Shown: positions 17,005 through 25,893, numbered from the stretch's first letter. The stretch: 64,000 nt of DNA from Streptomyces canus (GCF_030815415.1 NZ_JAUSWW010000001.1:8618001-8682000); one strand, 5' to 3'. Made by a program: numbers and translations. Notes: generated by a model not told the origin, from the letters alone.

Positions 17005-18645
17005 ATGCAGGACGCGCGAGCGGGACAGGTCGCCGGGCCCGAGGACCTCATCGATGTGGCCCGCCTGGTCACGGCGTACTACGCGCTGCACCCCGACCCG
17101 GCCGAGCCCGGGCAGCGAGTGGCGTTCGGTACCTCCGGACATCGCGGCTCGTCGCTCGCGGCGGCCTTCAACGAGGACCACATCGCCGCCACCAGCCAGG
17201 CCATCTGCGAGTACCGCGCCGCCCAGCGCACCGACGGCCCGCTCTTCCTCGGCGCCGACACCCACGCCCTGTCCGAGCCCGCGCGGATCACGGCGCTGGA
17301 GGTGTTCGCCGCCAACGACGTGGCCGTCCTCATCGACCAGGCCGACGGCTACACACCCACCCCGGCGGTCTCGCACGCCATCCTCGCCCACAACCGGAAC
17401 CGCACCTCCGGCTTCGCCGACGGCGTGGTGGTCACCCCCTCGCACAACCCGCCCGCCGACGGCGGCTTCAAGTACAACCCGCCGAACGGCGGCCCCGCCG
17501 GGTCCGAGGCGACCTCCTGGATCCAGGACCGCGCCAACGAGATCATCACCGGCGGTCTGAAGGACGTACGGCGCATCCCCTACGCCCGTGCCCTGGCCGC
17601 GCCCGGCACCGGCCGCCACGACTTCCTCGGTACCTACGTGGCCGACCTGCCGAACGTGCTGGACCTGGACGCGATCCGGGCCGCCGGCGTGCGGATCGGC
17701 GCCGACCCGCTGGGCGGTGCCTCGGTCGCCTACTGGGGCCGGATCGCCGAACAGCACCGGCTCGACCTGACGGTGGTCAACCCGCTCACCGACCCCACCT
17801 GGCGCTTCATGACTCTGGACTGGGACGGCAAGATCCGCATGGACTGCTCCTCGCCGTACGCCATGGCCTCGCTCATCGAGCAGCGCGACCGGTTCGACAT
17901 CGCCACCGGCAACGACGCCGACGCCGACCGCCACGGCATCGTCACACCCGACGGGGGCCTCATGAACCCCAACCACTATCTGGCGGTGGCGATCTCGTAT
18001 CTGTTCTCGCACCGGGAGCAGTGGCCCGCGAGCGCCGGGATCGGCAAGACCCTGGTGTCCTCCAGCATGATCGACCGGGTCGCGGCGGACGTCGGCCGGC
18101 CGTTGGTCGAGGTTCCGGTCGGCTTCAAGTGGTTCGTCGACGGCCTGTCGGACGGCTCGCTGGGCTTCGGCGGCGAGGAGTCGGCGGGCGCGTCCTTCCT
18201 GCGCCGGGACGGCTCGGTGTGGACCACCGACAAGGACGGCATCATCCTGGCGCTGCTCGCCTCCGAGATCACGGCGGTCACGGGCAGGACCCCGTCGCAG
18301 CACTACGCCGGTCTCACGGACCGCTTCGGCGCCCCCGCCTACGCGCGCGTGGACGCCCCGGCCTCCCGCGAGGAGAAGGCGCTGCTCGCCAAGCTGTCCC
18401 CGCGCCAGGTCACCGCCGACACCCTCGCCGGCGAGCCGGTCACCACGGTGCTCACCGAGGCCCCCGGCAATGGTGCCGCCCTCGGCGGCATCAAGGTCGC
18501 CACCGCCAACGCCTGGTTCGCGGCCCGCCCTTCGGGCACGGAGGACGTCTACAAGATCTACGGGGAGTCATTCCTCGGCGCGGACCATCTGCGGCAGGTC
18601 CAGGAGGAGGCCAGGTCCGTGGTGCTCGCGGCGCTGGGTGCGTGA
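17005..18645 (+). CDS. pgm: Phosphoglucomutase (alpha-D-glucose phosphate-specific)
   Basis: Interconverts glucose 1-phosphate and glucose 6-phosphate, feeding glycogen/trehalose and cell-wall sugar nucleotide pools. 546 residues, the standard length. The phosphoserine loop TPSHNP places the active Ser at 146. The Mg-binding loop DADADRH starts at Asp304. The sugar-binding loop GGEESAG and the phosphate-binding loop PSGTEDVYKIYGES at the C-terminus are all intact. The N-terminal FGTSGHRG is diagnostic of the alpha-glucose-specific subgroup. The ATG at 17005 follows GGAGGAG at 7 nt; an in-frame ATG six codons earlier has no such site. Confidence 0.97.
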   Translation: MQDARAGQVAGPEDLIDVARLVTAYYALHPDPAEPGQRVAFGTSGHRGSSLAAAFNEDHIAATSQAICEYRAAQRTDGPLFLGADTHALSEPARITALEVFAANDVAVLIDQADGYTPTPAVSHAILAHNRNRTSGFADGVVVTPSHNPPADGGFKYNPPNGGPAGSEATSWIQDRANEIITGGLKDVRRIPYARALAAPGTGRHDFLGTYVADLPNVLDLDAIRAAGVRIGADPLGGASVAYWGRIAEQHRLDLTVVNPLTDPTWRFMTLDWDGKIRMDCSSPYAMASLIEQRDRFDIATGNDADADRHGIVTPDGGLMNPNHYLAVAISYLFSHREQWPASAGIGKTLVSSSMIDRVAADVGRPLVEVPVGFKWFVDGLSDGSLGFGGEESAGASFLRRDGSVWTTDKDGIILALLASEITAVTGRTPSQHYAGLTDRFGAPAYARVDAPASREEKALLAKLSPRQVTADTLAGEPVTTVLTEAPGNGAALGGIKVATANAWFAARPSGTEDVYKIYGESFLGADHLRQVQEEARSVVLAALGA

Positions 18646-18671
18646 CGCCCACGACCGGCGGTGAGGTGTCC

Positions 18672-19196
18672 TCAGCCGTCCAGTGAGGCAAGGGTGGCCC
18701 GCAGCCAGGTGAGTTCCGCCTGGGACGTGGCGCGCGCGATCGTCAGGATTCCGCGCCGGAAGGGATCGTCCAGCTCCTCGGCGCGCAGCGGCCGGTCACC
18801 CTCGTAGAAGAAGCTCGCGGGTTCCTCCAGGAACGCCAGCCTGCGCCGCAGTACGGCCGCCTGCGCCGCGGTGTCGTCCAGGTGTCGGAGGAACGCGAGC
18901 AGGGTGAACCAGCGGTTCTCGTCGGTGATGTCGCGCTGTACTGGCTCGGCGAGCCTACGGCGCAGATCGCGGCGGCCGTCCTCGGTGAGCGTCAGGACGT
19001 GCCGTGGCGCGGCGACGGAACCGGGCTCCGTCGCGCGCTCCAGCAGCCCGGCCTTCTCCAGGCGCTTGATCGCCGGATAGAGCGTGCTCTCCGCGATGGG
19101 CTTCACGTGCCCGGTCAGCGCCGCGATGCGTTTGCGCAGCTCGTAGCCGTGCAGGGGGGCGTCGTACAGGAATCCGAGGATGGCGAGCTCCAGCAT
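18672..19196 (-). CDS. PadR-family transcriptional regulator
   Basis: 174 residues. The winged-helix domain MLELAILGFLYDAPLHGYELRKRI continues into IAESTLYPAIKRLEKAGLLER, the PadR recognition helix and wing signature. The C-terminal half is helical and acidic (Vir_C-type dimerisation region, including FLEEPASFFYEGDR). PadR proteins usually repress their own gene and a divergent neighbour. Here the divergent gene is an alpha/beta hydrolase, and the intergenic DNA contains a regular array of TACATCG half-sites. A compound handled by the hydrolase may be the inducer (inference). Confidence 0.93.
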   Translation of the reverse strand: MLELAILGFLYDAPLHGYELRKRIAALTGHVKPIAESTLYPAIKRLEKAGLLERATEPGSVAAPRHVLTLTEDGRRDLRRRLAEPVQRDITDENRWFTLLAFLRHLDDTAAQAAVLRRRLAFLEEPASFFYEGDRPLRAEELDDPFRRGILTIARATSQAELTWLRATLASLDG

Positions 19197-19222
19197 GCCC
19201 GCATTCTGCCGTACGACCGGGG

Positions 19223-19274
19223 TACATCGCTCAACGAATACATCGCATTCTTAATACATCGTAACCGATGTATT
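19223..19274. promoter_or_regulatory. PadR-type operator array with 16-bp period
   Basis: TACATCG occurs in direct orientation at 19223, 19239 and 19255, exactly 16 bp apart. The third copy is the left arm of a perfect 9-bp inverted repeat: AATACATCG (19253-19261), TAAC, CGATGTATT (19266-19274). ACAT...ATGT is the core known for PadR operators. The array fills the middle of the 146-bp region between padR and the hydrolase gene. Confidence 0.72.
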
Positions 19275-19342
19275 GTCGTGGCGATGGCTCGCAAGGGCGG
19301 CTCGCGAGGGTGCCGCCAAGGACGCCGCTCAGGGAGGACGCG

Positions 19343-20098
19343 ATGAAGCAGGCCGAGTTCGACGGCAAGGGAAGCCGCATCCGCTGGACGGAGGTGCCCG
19401 GCGAGGAACGCACGCGCGTGTACGTGCACGGACTGGGGTCGGTCTCGTGCGTGTACCACGCCCATATCGCGGCCCGGCCCGAACTCGCGGGCAACCGCAG
19501 CCTGTTCGTGGACCTGCCCGGACACGGCATCAGCGACCGGCCCGAGCACTTCGGTTACACACTCGACGACCATGCCGGCGCGCTGGCGGCGGCGCTGGAC
19601 GCGGCGGGTGTCACGGGTGCCGAGCTCATCGCGCACAGCATGGGCGGCGCCGTCGCCCTGGTGCTCGCCCACCGGCGCCCCGAACTGGTCTCCCGCCTCG
19701 TGCTCACGGAGGCCAACCTGGACGCGTTCCCACCGCTCGCCGCGGGCAGCAGCGGCATCGCCTCCCACGAGGAGGAGGCCTTCGTCGACGGTGGCTACGC
19801 GCGCGTGCTGGAACAGGTCGGGCCGCTGTGGGCGGCGACCATGCGACTGGCCGACCCGCGCGCGCTGCACCGGACGGCCGTCGGGCTGAGGCGCGGCTCC
19901 GACCCTGTCATGCGCGACATCCTCGAAGCTCTCACCGTGGAGCGCGTGTATCTGCAGGGCGAGTTGAGCGGTGAACTCGAGGGCAGGGGTGAACTGGAGG
20001 CCGCGGGGGTGCGCGTGGTGACCGTGCCGGGCGCGGGACACAACGTCATGTTCGACAACCCCGACGCCTTCGTGGCGGAGGTCGCCGGGTGGGGCTGA
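19343..20098 (+). CDS. Alpha/beta-fold hydrolase
   Basis: 251 residues. The nucleophile elbow is HSMGG (Ser near 97), and the C-terminal catalytic His lies in VPGAGHNVMFDNPDAF. The oxyanion-hole region RVYVHGLGS and the strand FVDLPGHGIS are typical of the MhpC/esterase group. No signal peptide, so it is cytoplasmic. The ATG at 19343 has GGGAGG 6 nt upstream; longer in-frame starts run into the operator array. Regulated, by inference, by the divergent PadR protein. The substrate cannot be told from sequence. Confidence 0.88.
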   Translation: MKQAEFDGKGSRIRWTEVPGEERTRVYVHGLGSVSCVYHAHIAARPELAGNRSLFVDLPGHGISDRPEHFGYTLDDHAGALAAALDAAGVTGAELIAHSMGGAVALVLAHRRPELVSRLVLTEANLDAFPPLAAGSSGIASHEEEAFVDGGYARVLEQVGPLWAATMRLADPRALHRTAVGLRRGSDPVMRDILEALTVERVYLQGELSGELEGRGELEAAGVRVVTVPGAGHNVMFDNPDAFVAEVAGWG

Positions 20099-20116
20099 AG
20101 GGGCTGGGCCGCAGGG

Positions 20117-20725
20117 TCAGTCGTCCCGCGCGGCCAGTGCCAGGAACCGGGTGTCCTCGTCGGCGTACGACGTCATGCGCCACCCGGAACCGGCCAGCAG
20201 AGACCGGAGGTTGGGCTCTGCACGCAGGTCGTCCGGCGTGATCTGCCGGCCCTGTCGTGCCGCGAGCGCGGCCCTGCCGATCGGGTGGAAGAGCGCCAGG
20301 GTGCCGCCCGGACGCACCACACGCGCCAACTCCCGCAGGTTCTCGGCCGGATCGGGCAGATGGGAGATCAGCCCCGCCCCGAACACCGCGTCGAGGGACT
20401 CCGCACGCAGCGGCAGCGCGGCCACGTCGGCCAGCAGCAACTGCCCGTCCCGGTCCCGTCCGGCCCGTACGGCGGCCTGGAGCATGGCCGGCGTCACATC
20501 GGCCCCGAGGACCACTCCCGAGGGGCCCACGGCCGCACGCAGGGGCGGCAGGGCGCGTCCGGTGCCGCAGCCGGCGTCGAGCACGCGATCCCCCTCACGC
20601 AGCCCGAGGACGGCGACCGCGGCGGCGTAGGCGGGGCCGTCGTCGGGGAAGCGGGCATCCCAGTCGGCGGCTCGGGCGCCGAAGAACTCCTGAACATGTG
20701 TGTGGTCGTCGCTCATGGTCCGCAT
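20117..20725 (-). CDS. Class I SAM-dependent methyltransferase
   Basis: 202 residues. Motif I is VLDAGCGTGRALP, followed by GVVLGADVTPAML; motif II is the LDAVFGAGLISHLPDP region, and ARVVRPGGTLALFHPIG is motif III. The N-terminal HVQEFFGARAADWDARFPDD matches the Methyltransf_11 class acting on small molecules. Start 20725 (MRTMSDD) has GGTGAG 5 nt upstream; 20716 is an in-frame alternative. It is convergent with the alpha/beta hydrolase gene and divergent from the MHYT gene. No operon partners. Confidence 0.87.
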   Translation of the reverse strand: MRTMSDDHTHVQEFFGARAADWDARFPDDGPAYAAAVAVLGLREGDRVLDAGCGTGRALPPLRAAVGPSGVVLGADVTPAMLQAAVRAGRDRDGQLLLADVAALPLRAESLDAVFGAGLISHLPDPAENLRELARVVRPGGTLALFHPIGRAALAARQGRQITPDDLRAEPNLRSLLAGSGWRMTSYADEDTRFLALAARDD

Positions 20726-20868
20726 GATCTCTCACCGACAAGGATGATGCTCCTGCGCACACGTTCGAGCGCGGCGCGATCGTTCAGGTGCATCTCTGCG
20801 TCATATTCCAACACCTTTCGAACTGCGCCCCCTTTGTGCGCCCATGCCCCGACTAGCGTCCCGGAGCC

Positions 20869-21642
20869 ATGGGACACCTGGACCACGCCGCACTCGGCTG
20901 GCTGACCCCCGTGCTGTCGTACGTGATGGCCTGCATCGGCGCCGCACTCGGGCTGCGCTGCACCGTCCGCGCGCTCGGCGCCACGGGGCGTTCACGCCGC
21001 AACTGGCTCATCACCGCCGCCTCCGCGATCGGAACCGGCATCTGGACCATGCACTTCGTGGCCATGCTCGGTTTCAGCGTCACCGGCACCGACATCCGCT
21101 ACGACGTTCCGCTCACCATCGTGAGTCTGCTCGTCGCCATGATCGTCGTCTGTGCCGGCGTCTTCGCCGTCGGCTACAGCAAGGACCGCGCGCGGGCGCT
21201 CTTCCTGGGCGGGCTCACCACCGGACTCGGCGTGGCGAGCATGCACTACCTGGGGATGGCCGCCGTCCGTCTGCACGGCGACGTGAAGTACGACCCGGCC
21301 CTCGTCGGGCTGTCCGTGTTGATCGCCGTCGTCGCCGCGACGGCTGCCCTGTGGGCCGCGCTCAACATCAAGTCGCCCGTCGCCGTCACCGTCGCCTCGC
21401 TCATCATGGGAGCCGCGGTGAGCAGCATGCACTACACCGGGATGTTCTCGGTGGGCGTGCGCGTCAGCCCTTCCGACACGGCCCTGCCCGGGGCCACCGC
21501 GATGCAGTTCATCTTCCCCCTCGCCGTCGGCCTCGGGTCCTATCTCTTCCTGACCTCCGCCTTCGTCGCGCTGTCGCCGACCTCGGGGGAGCGCGAGGCG
21601 TCCGCCTCGGCCCAGCGGCCGGCCGAGAGCGCCGCCCGCTGA
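20869..21642 (+). CDS. MHYT-domain seven-helix membrane sensor
   Basis: 257 residues. Three copies of the MHYT signature are visible: WTMHFVAM near residue 63, MHYLGM near 125 and MHYTGM near 189, each at the periplasmic end of a membrane helix. MHYT domains are proposed to bind copper and sense oxygen, CO or NO. Here the domain stands alone with no GGDEF, EAL or kinase output attached, ending in a short Ala/Ser-rich tail. It precedes cvnA by 45 nt on the same strand, so it is probably co-transcribed and may feed the conservon (inference). Confidence 0.92.
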   Translation: MGHLDHAALGWLTPVLSYVMACIGAALGLRCTVRALGATGRSRRNWLITAASAIGTGIWTMHFVAMLGFSVTGTDIRYDVPLTIVSLLVAMIVVCAGVFAVGYSKDRARALFLGGLTTGLGVASMHYLGMAAVRLHGDVKYDPALVGLSVLIAVVAATAALWAALNIKSPVAVTVASLIMGAAVSSMHYTGMFSVGVRVSPSDTALPGATAMQFIFPLAVGLGSYLFLTSAFVALSPTSGEREASASAQRPAESAAR

Positions 21643-21687
21643 CGGGCCGCCGGGCCCGCCCACCGACCACTTCCGAGGCAGGAGGCC

Positions 21688-24237
21688 ATGCGTACATCCC
21701 GTAGGACCCCCACGAACGGCGCCGAGCCATCGGCACCGTCCCCCGCCCGCGGCCGCCGCGCCCACGCCGGACCACCGGCCGACGAACGCCTGGACGAGCC
21801 GGTAGGAGCCGTACCGGACGAGACGCCCACGCGCGCGGGACAGTGGCTGATACGCCCGCGCACCGTGCGCGCCAAGATCGTCTGCCTGCTGATGGTGCCG
21901 GTCGTCTCGCTGCTGGCCCTGTGGGCGTACGCCACCGTCACCACCGCCCAGGACGTCTCCCGCCTGCGGCAGTTGCAGCGGGTGGACGCCGAGATCCGGG
22001 CCCCTGTCGCGGCCGCCGTCGCCGCGCTCCAGGCGGAACGCGCGGCCGCGGTGCGCTATGCGATCGTCCCGACCGGCGGCCGCGGCGCAGACCTCAAGAC
22101 CCTCGCGGAACGCACGGACAAAGCCCTGGACAAACTCCGGCTCGGCGACGACAACACCGTCGCCGACGGCGAGGAACTGCCCGCCGGAGTGGCCCAGCGT
22201 CTCGAGACCTTCGTGGCCGGTGGTGAGCAACTGCGCTCCGTGCGGACCGCGGTGCTCGACCGCCGCGCCGGCTGGGACGAGACGTACGGGCGCTATACCC
22301 GGACCATCGCCACGGCCTTCGGCGTGGGCGGCGCCCTCACCGGCATCCAGGACGCCGAACTGGGCTCCGACGCGCGCGTGCTGCTCGAATTCTCCCGCGC
22401 GGGAGAGGCGTTGGCCCAGGAGGACGTCCTGCTGGCCGGCGCACGTCTCGCCGGGCGCATCGACGGCGAGCGGCTGAGGCTGTTCACCGGCGCCGTCGAA
22501 ACCCGCCGAACCCTCACCGAGGCCGCCGTCGCCGACCTGCGCGGCCCCGAACGCGCCGCCTGGCAGGACCTCGCCGACGGCAGCGACTACGCGGCCGTGG
22601 ACACCGTCGAGGACAAGGTCCTCGCGAGCCGGGCGGGCGCGTCGGCGATCGCCGCGGCGCCCGAGGCCACCTGGAGCAAGGCACACGCGCGCGTGCAGGA
22701 CGGCATGCGGACCATCGAGGCGGACGCCGGGCGCGGCGTCGCGGACCAGGCGGACCCGTTCACCCGCGGTCTGCTCACCCCGGCGGGTGCCGCCGTCCTG
22801 TTCGGCCTCGCCGCCGTCGTCGCGTCGCTCGTCATCTCCGTACGCATCGGACGCGGCCTGGTCATCGAGCTCGAGGGCCTGCGCAACCTCGCCCTGGAGA
22901 TCGCGCGGCGCAAACTCCCCGAGGCGATGCGGAAGTTGCGCGCCGGCGAGGAGATCGACGTCCAGGCCGAGGCCCCGCCCGGACCGCCGTCGGAGGACGA
23001 GACGGGGCAGGTCGCCGAGGCACTGGGGACCGTGCACCGCGCCGCGCTGCGGGCCGCCGTGGAACGCGCCGAACTCGCCAGCGGCATCTCCGGGGTGTTC
23101 GTCAACCTCGCCCGCCGCAGCCAGGTCCTCGTGCATCGCCAGCTGAGCCTGCTGGACAACATGGAACGCCGCTCCGAGGACCCGGGCGAGCTGAGCGACC
23201 TCTTCCGGCTCGACCACCTCACCACTCGTATGAGGCGGCACGCGGAGAGCCTGATCATCCTCTCCGGAGCGGCACCCGGCCGGGCCTGGCGCATGCCGGT
23301 CTCCCTGACCAACGTGGTGCGCGCGGCCGTCTCCGAGGTGGAGGACTACGCGCGCGTGGAGGTACGACAGCTCCCCGAGGCGTCCGTCATCGGCGGGGCC
23401 GTCGCCGACGTCACCCATCTCCTGGCCGAGATCGTCGAGAACGCCGCGCAGTTCTCGCCCCCGCACACGCGGGTGCGCGTCACCGGTGAACCGGTGGGCA
23501 ACGGCTACGCGATCGAGGTCGAGGACCGGGGGCTGGGGATGGGCAAGGAGTCCCTCGCCGAGGCCAACCACCGCATCGAGCAGTCCGAGGCGCTCGACCT
23601 GTTCGACAGTGACCGGCTCGGGCTCTTCGTGGTCAGCAGGCTGGCGGCCCGGCACGGCATCAAGGTCCACCTGCGCACCTCGCCCTACGGCGGCACCACG
23701 GCCGTCGTCCTGCTGCCCACCTCCCTGCTGCACAGCGGTCCGGAGGAACGTTCCCCCCGCAAGGCCGTGGACCAGGAACACGTGTACGCGCGCGTGCCCG
23801 GCGCCGTCAGGCCGCCGCAGGAGTCCGTGCACGCCCCGGCCGACCGGCCGGCACTGGTGGCCCCCGCACCGGTCGCGGCGGAGGCCAGGGCGGAGGTCGC
23901 GGCGCCGGCGAGGGCGGAGTCCGGGTCCGACACCCCACCCCCCGGAGTCACCACCTTGCGACTGCACCGTCCCCCGGACGACTCCGAGGAATCGGACGAC
24001 CTCCCGCGCCGCGTCCGCCAGGCGAACCTCGCCCCTCAGCTGCGCGAACGACGTACGGAGGAACCGGAACCACACTCCGACCCTCGGGGTGAGGACCAAC
24101 GCACCCCCGAGCTCGTACGGGACCGGATGGCGGCCTACCGCGACGGCTGGGCACGCGGCGGCGGCCGCCGTCCCGGTCGCGGCGCCGCCCCGGATCCCGC
24201 CGCGGTCAGCGACAGCAGCGAAGGAGACCCCGCATGA
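21688..24237 (+). CDS. cvnA: CvnA-type membrane histidine kinase-like protein of a conservon
   Basis: 849 residues. One membrane helix (IVCLLMVPVVSLLALWAYATV, about 62-84) is followed by an extracytoplasmic nitrate/sulfur-sensor-like domain (about 90-360) and a second helix near 365-385. The cytoplasmic part has RLDHLTTRMRRHAESL (a DHp-like helix with His) and a GHKL ATPase domain: ENAAQFSPP (N box), VEDRGLGMG (G1) and RLGLFVVSRLAARHG (G2). A Pro-rich C-terminal tail is typical of CvnA. CvnA proteins assemble at the membrane with CvnB, CvnC and CvnD as a G-protein-coupled-like switch. Its stop overlaps the cvnB start by 4 nt. Confidence 0.93.
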   Translation: MRTSRRTPTNGAEPSAPSPARGRRAHAGPPADERLDEPVGAVPDETPTRAGQWLIRPRTVRAKIVCLLMVPVVSLLALWAYATVTTAQDVSRLRQLQRVDAEIRAPVAAAVAALQAERAAAVRYAIVPTGGRGADLKTLAERTDKALDKLRLGDDNTVADGEELPAGVAQRLETFVAGGEQLRSVRTAVLDRRAGWDETYGRYTRTIATAFGVGGALTGIQDAELGSDARVLLEFSRAGEALAQEDVLLAGARLAGRIDGERLRLFTGAVETRRTLTEAAVADLRGPERAAWQDLADGSDYAAVDTVEDKVLASRAGASAIAAAPEATWSKAHARVQDGMRTIEADAGRGVADQADPFTRGLLTPAGAAVLFGLAAVVASLVISVRIGRGLVIELEGLRNLALEIARRKLPEAMRKLRAGEEIDVQAEAPPGPPSEDETGQVAEALGTVHRAALRAAVERAELASGISGVFVNLARRSQVLVHRQLSLLDNMERRSEDPGELSDLFRLDHLTTRMRRHAESLIILSGAAPGRAWRMPVSLTNVVRAAVSEVEDYARVEVRQLPEASVIGGAVADVTHLLAEIVENAAQFSPPHTRVRVTGEPVGNGYAIEVEDRGLGMGKESLAEANHRIEQSEALDLFDSDRLGLFVVSRLAARHGIKVHLRTSPYGGTTAVVLLPTSLLHSGPEERSPRKAVDQEHVYARVPGAVRPPQESVHAPADRPALVAPAPVAAEARAEVAAPARAESGSDTPPPGVTTLRLHRPPDDSEESDDLPRRVRQANLAPQLRERRTEEPEPHSDPRGEDQRTPELVRDRMAAYRDGWARGGGRRPGRGAAPDPAAVSDSSEGDPA

Positions 24238-24704
24238 TCCAGGACCCCAGCATGAGGGACGGCGTGGGGGTCCCCCCGCGCGAGCGGAGCCGAGAGTGGG
24301 GGAGGTCCGGTGAACTCGACTGGCTGCTGGACGACTTGGTGCTGCGCGTCAGCGAGGTACGGCACGCCGTGGTGCTGTCCAACGACGGCCTGGCCGTGGG
24401 GGCGTCGACCGATCTGCGCCGCGAGGACGCGGAGCACCTGGCCGCGGTGGCCTCCGGCTTCCACAGCCTGGCCAAGGGCGCAGGCCGCCACTTCGGGGCG
24501 GGCGGAGTGCGCCAGACCATGGTCGAGATGGACGACGGCTTCCTGTTCGTGGCCGCCGCCGGTGACGGCTCCTGCCTCGCCCTGCTCACCGCTGTGACCG
24601 CCGACATCGGCCTGGTGGCCTACGAGATGGCACGGCTCGTCAAACGCGTCGGCGAGCACCTGTACACGGCGCCGCGCGTCGCCGCGCGGCCTCCCGCCGG
24701 ATGA
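24234..24704 (+). CDS. cvnB: CvnB roadblock/LC7 protein with an in-frame repeat insertion
   Basis: 156 residues, about 20 longer than the window's second roadblock protein. The core ELDWLLDDLVLRVSEVRHAV, then SNDGLAVGASTDLRREDAEHL, is a Roadblock/LC7 domain, the family that regulates small GTPases such as MglA and here CvnD. Residues 11-24 (VGVPPRERSREWGR) do not belong to the family; they are the translation of a 42-bp GC-rich repeat at 24264-24305. The start ATG overlaps the cvnA stop (ATGA), so the N-terminal position is secure. The insertion precedes the first helix and probably does not break the fold. Confidence 0.92.
   Translation: MIQDPSMRDGVGVPPRERSREWGRSGELDWLLDDLVLRVSEVRHAVVLSNDGLAVGASTDLRREDAEHLAAVASGFHSLAKGAGRHFGAGGVRQTMVEMDDGFLFVAAAGDGSCLALLTAVTADIGLVAYEMARLVKRVGEHLYTAPRVAARPPAG
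24264..24305 (+). repeat. Streptomyces-type interspersed palindromic repeat inside cvnB
   Basis: The 42-bp unit starts GTGGGGGTCCCCCC, has a GCGCGAGCGGAGCCGAGAG centre and ends GTGGGGGAGG. Its CCCCC and GGGGG ends can pair into a hairpin. It resembles a short element that I recall as abundant between Streptomyces genes (established only from memory). It is 14 codons long, so it stays in frame. Confidence 0.7.
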
Positions 24705-24726
24705 GACGAGAAGGCGGTCCACGCTC

Positions 24727-25140
24727 ATGACGGAGGACATGACGGACGCCCCGCGGGAGCAGGGCAGTCAGTGGTACGACGGCGAGGCGGGGCCTCTCGT
24801 CCGCCCGTACGCCATGACGGGCGGACGCACCAAACCCGGCCCCACCGGGGTGCGTTTCGACCTCATCGCCCTGGTCACCCTGGACGCGGCCGCGCCCGGC
24901 GTCGACGACGACACCGCGCTCGGACCCGAACACCGGGTCCTGATCGAACTGTGCCGTATCGAGACCCAGTCGGTCGCCGAACTCGCCGCGGACGCCGACC
25001 TGCCCCTCGGCGTGGTCAGGGTGCTCCTCGGCGACCTGCTGGAACTCGGCTGCGTCACCGTCAGCCGTCCGGTACCGCCCGCGCAGCTTCCTGACGAACG
25101 GATTCTGCGCGAGGTGATCGAAGGACTGCGGGCACTGTAG
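24727..25140 (+). CDS. cvnC: CvnC, DUF742 protein
   Basis: 137 residues. Conserved DUF742 features: WYDGEAGPLVRPYAMTGGRT near 16-35 and a winged-helix-like core (HRVLIELCRIETQSVAELAADADLPLGVVRVLLGDL), ending REVIEGLRAL. In conservons this protein is the third component, between the roadblock protein and the GTPase. It starts 22 nt after cvnB. Unlike many conservons, where cvnC and cvnD overlap, the next gene starts only after a 147-bp gap. Confidence 0.92.
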   Translation: MTEDMTDAPREQGSQWYDGEAGPLVRPYAMTGGRTKPGPTGVRFDLIALVTLDAAAPGVDDDTALGPEHRVLIELCRIETQSVAELAADADLPLGVVRVLLGDLLELGCVTVSRPVPPAQLPDERILREVIEGLRAL

Positions 25141-25287
25141 ATGAAACTTCGTAACCGAACGTGCGTGAACCGGCCACATCGGTCAAATAGCGGTGCAACC
25201 CCGCGAAGGGGTGCCGCAGTTGTCATCATGCTGACTTCGCACACCTGCACCGTCGGCCGTTACCGGTACTCCCGAGAGAAGTGATCA

Positions 25288-25893
25288 ATGGTCTCCGAGA
25301 CTTCCGATGCCCAGGGCGGCGAGTCGACCGCGCTGGCGTTGAAGATACTGGTCGCCGGCGGATTCGGCGTGGGCAAGACCACCCTGGTGGGCGCGGTCAG
25401 TGAGATCAGGCCGCTGCGCACCGAGGAACTCCTCAGCGAGGCCGGTCAGTTGGTCGACGACACCGGCGGCGTGGACCAGAAGGTCACGACCACGGTCGCC
25501 ATGGACTTCGGCCGCATCACCATCCGCTCCGGTCTCTCCCTCTACCTCTTCGGCACCCCCGGCCAGGACCGCTTCTGGTTCCTGTGGGACGAGTTGTCGC
25601 AAGGCGCCCTGGGCGCCGTGGTCCTCGCGGACACCCGGCGACTGGAGGACTGCTTCCCGGCGGTCGACTACTTCGAGCACCGGCACATCCCGTTCGTCGT
25701 GGCCGTCAACTGCTTCACGGGTGCCCGCACCTACAACGCCGGGGACGTCTCCCGCGCCCTCGACCTCGACAGCGGCACCCCCGTGGTGCTCTGCGACGCC
25801 CGGGACCGTGACTCGGGCAAGGAAGTGCTGATCCGGCTCGTCGAGTACGCGGGACGAATGCACACCGCCCGACTGCTCGACTCGGTGGGATGA
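25288..25893 (+). CDS. cvnD: CvnD, small GTPase of the conservon
   Basis: 201 residues. The P-loop is VAGGFGVGKTTLVGAVSEI near residues 22-40, the switch I Thr is in VTTTVAMDFGRI, and G3 is FGTPGQDRFW (Gln instead of His after DxxG-type glycine). A G4-like VAVNCF and a late CDARD motif are present, as in other ATP/GTP-binding CvnD proteins, which bind GTP and move between membrane and cytoplasm. Start at 25288 (MVSETSDAQ). The 147-bp gap before it contains no gene and could hold a separate promoter. Confidence 0.93.
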   Translation: MVSETSDAQGGESTALALKILVAGGFGVGKTTLVGAVSEIRPLRTEELLSEAGQLVDDTGGVDQKVTTTVAMDFGRITIRSGLSLYLFGTPGQDRFWFLWDELSQGALGAVVLADTRRLEDCFPAVDYFEHRHIPFVVAVNCFTGARTYNAGDVSRALDLDSGTPVVLCDARDRDSGKEVLIRLVEYAGRMHTARLLDSVG

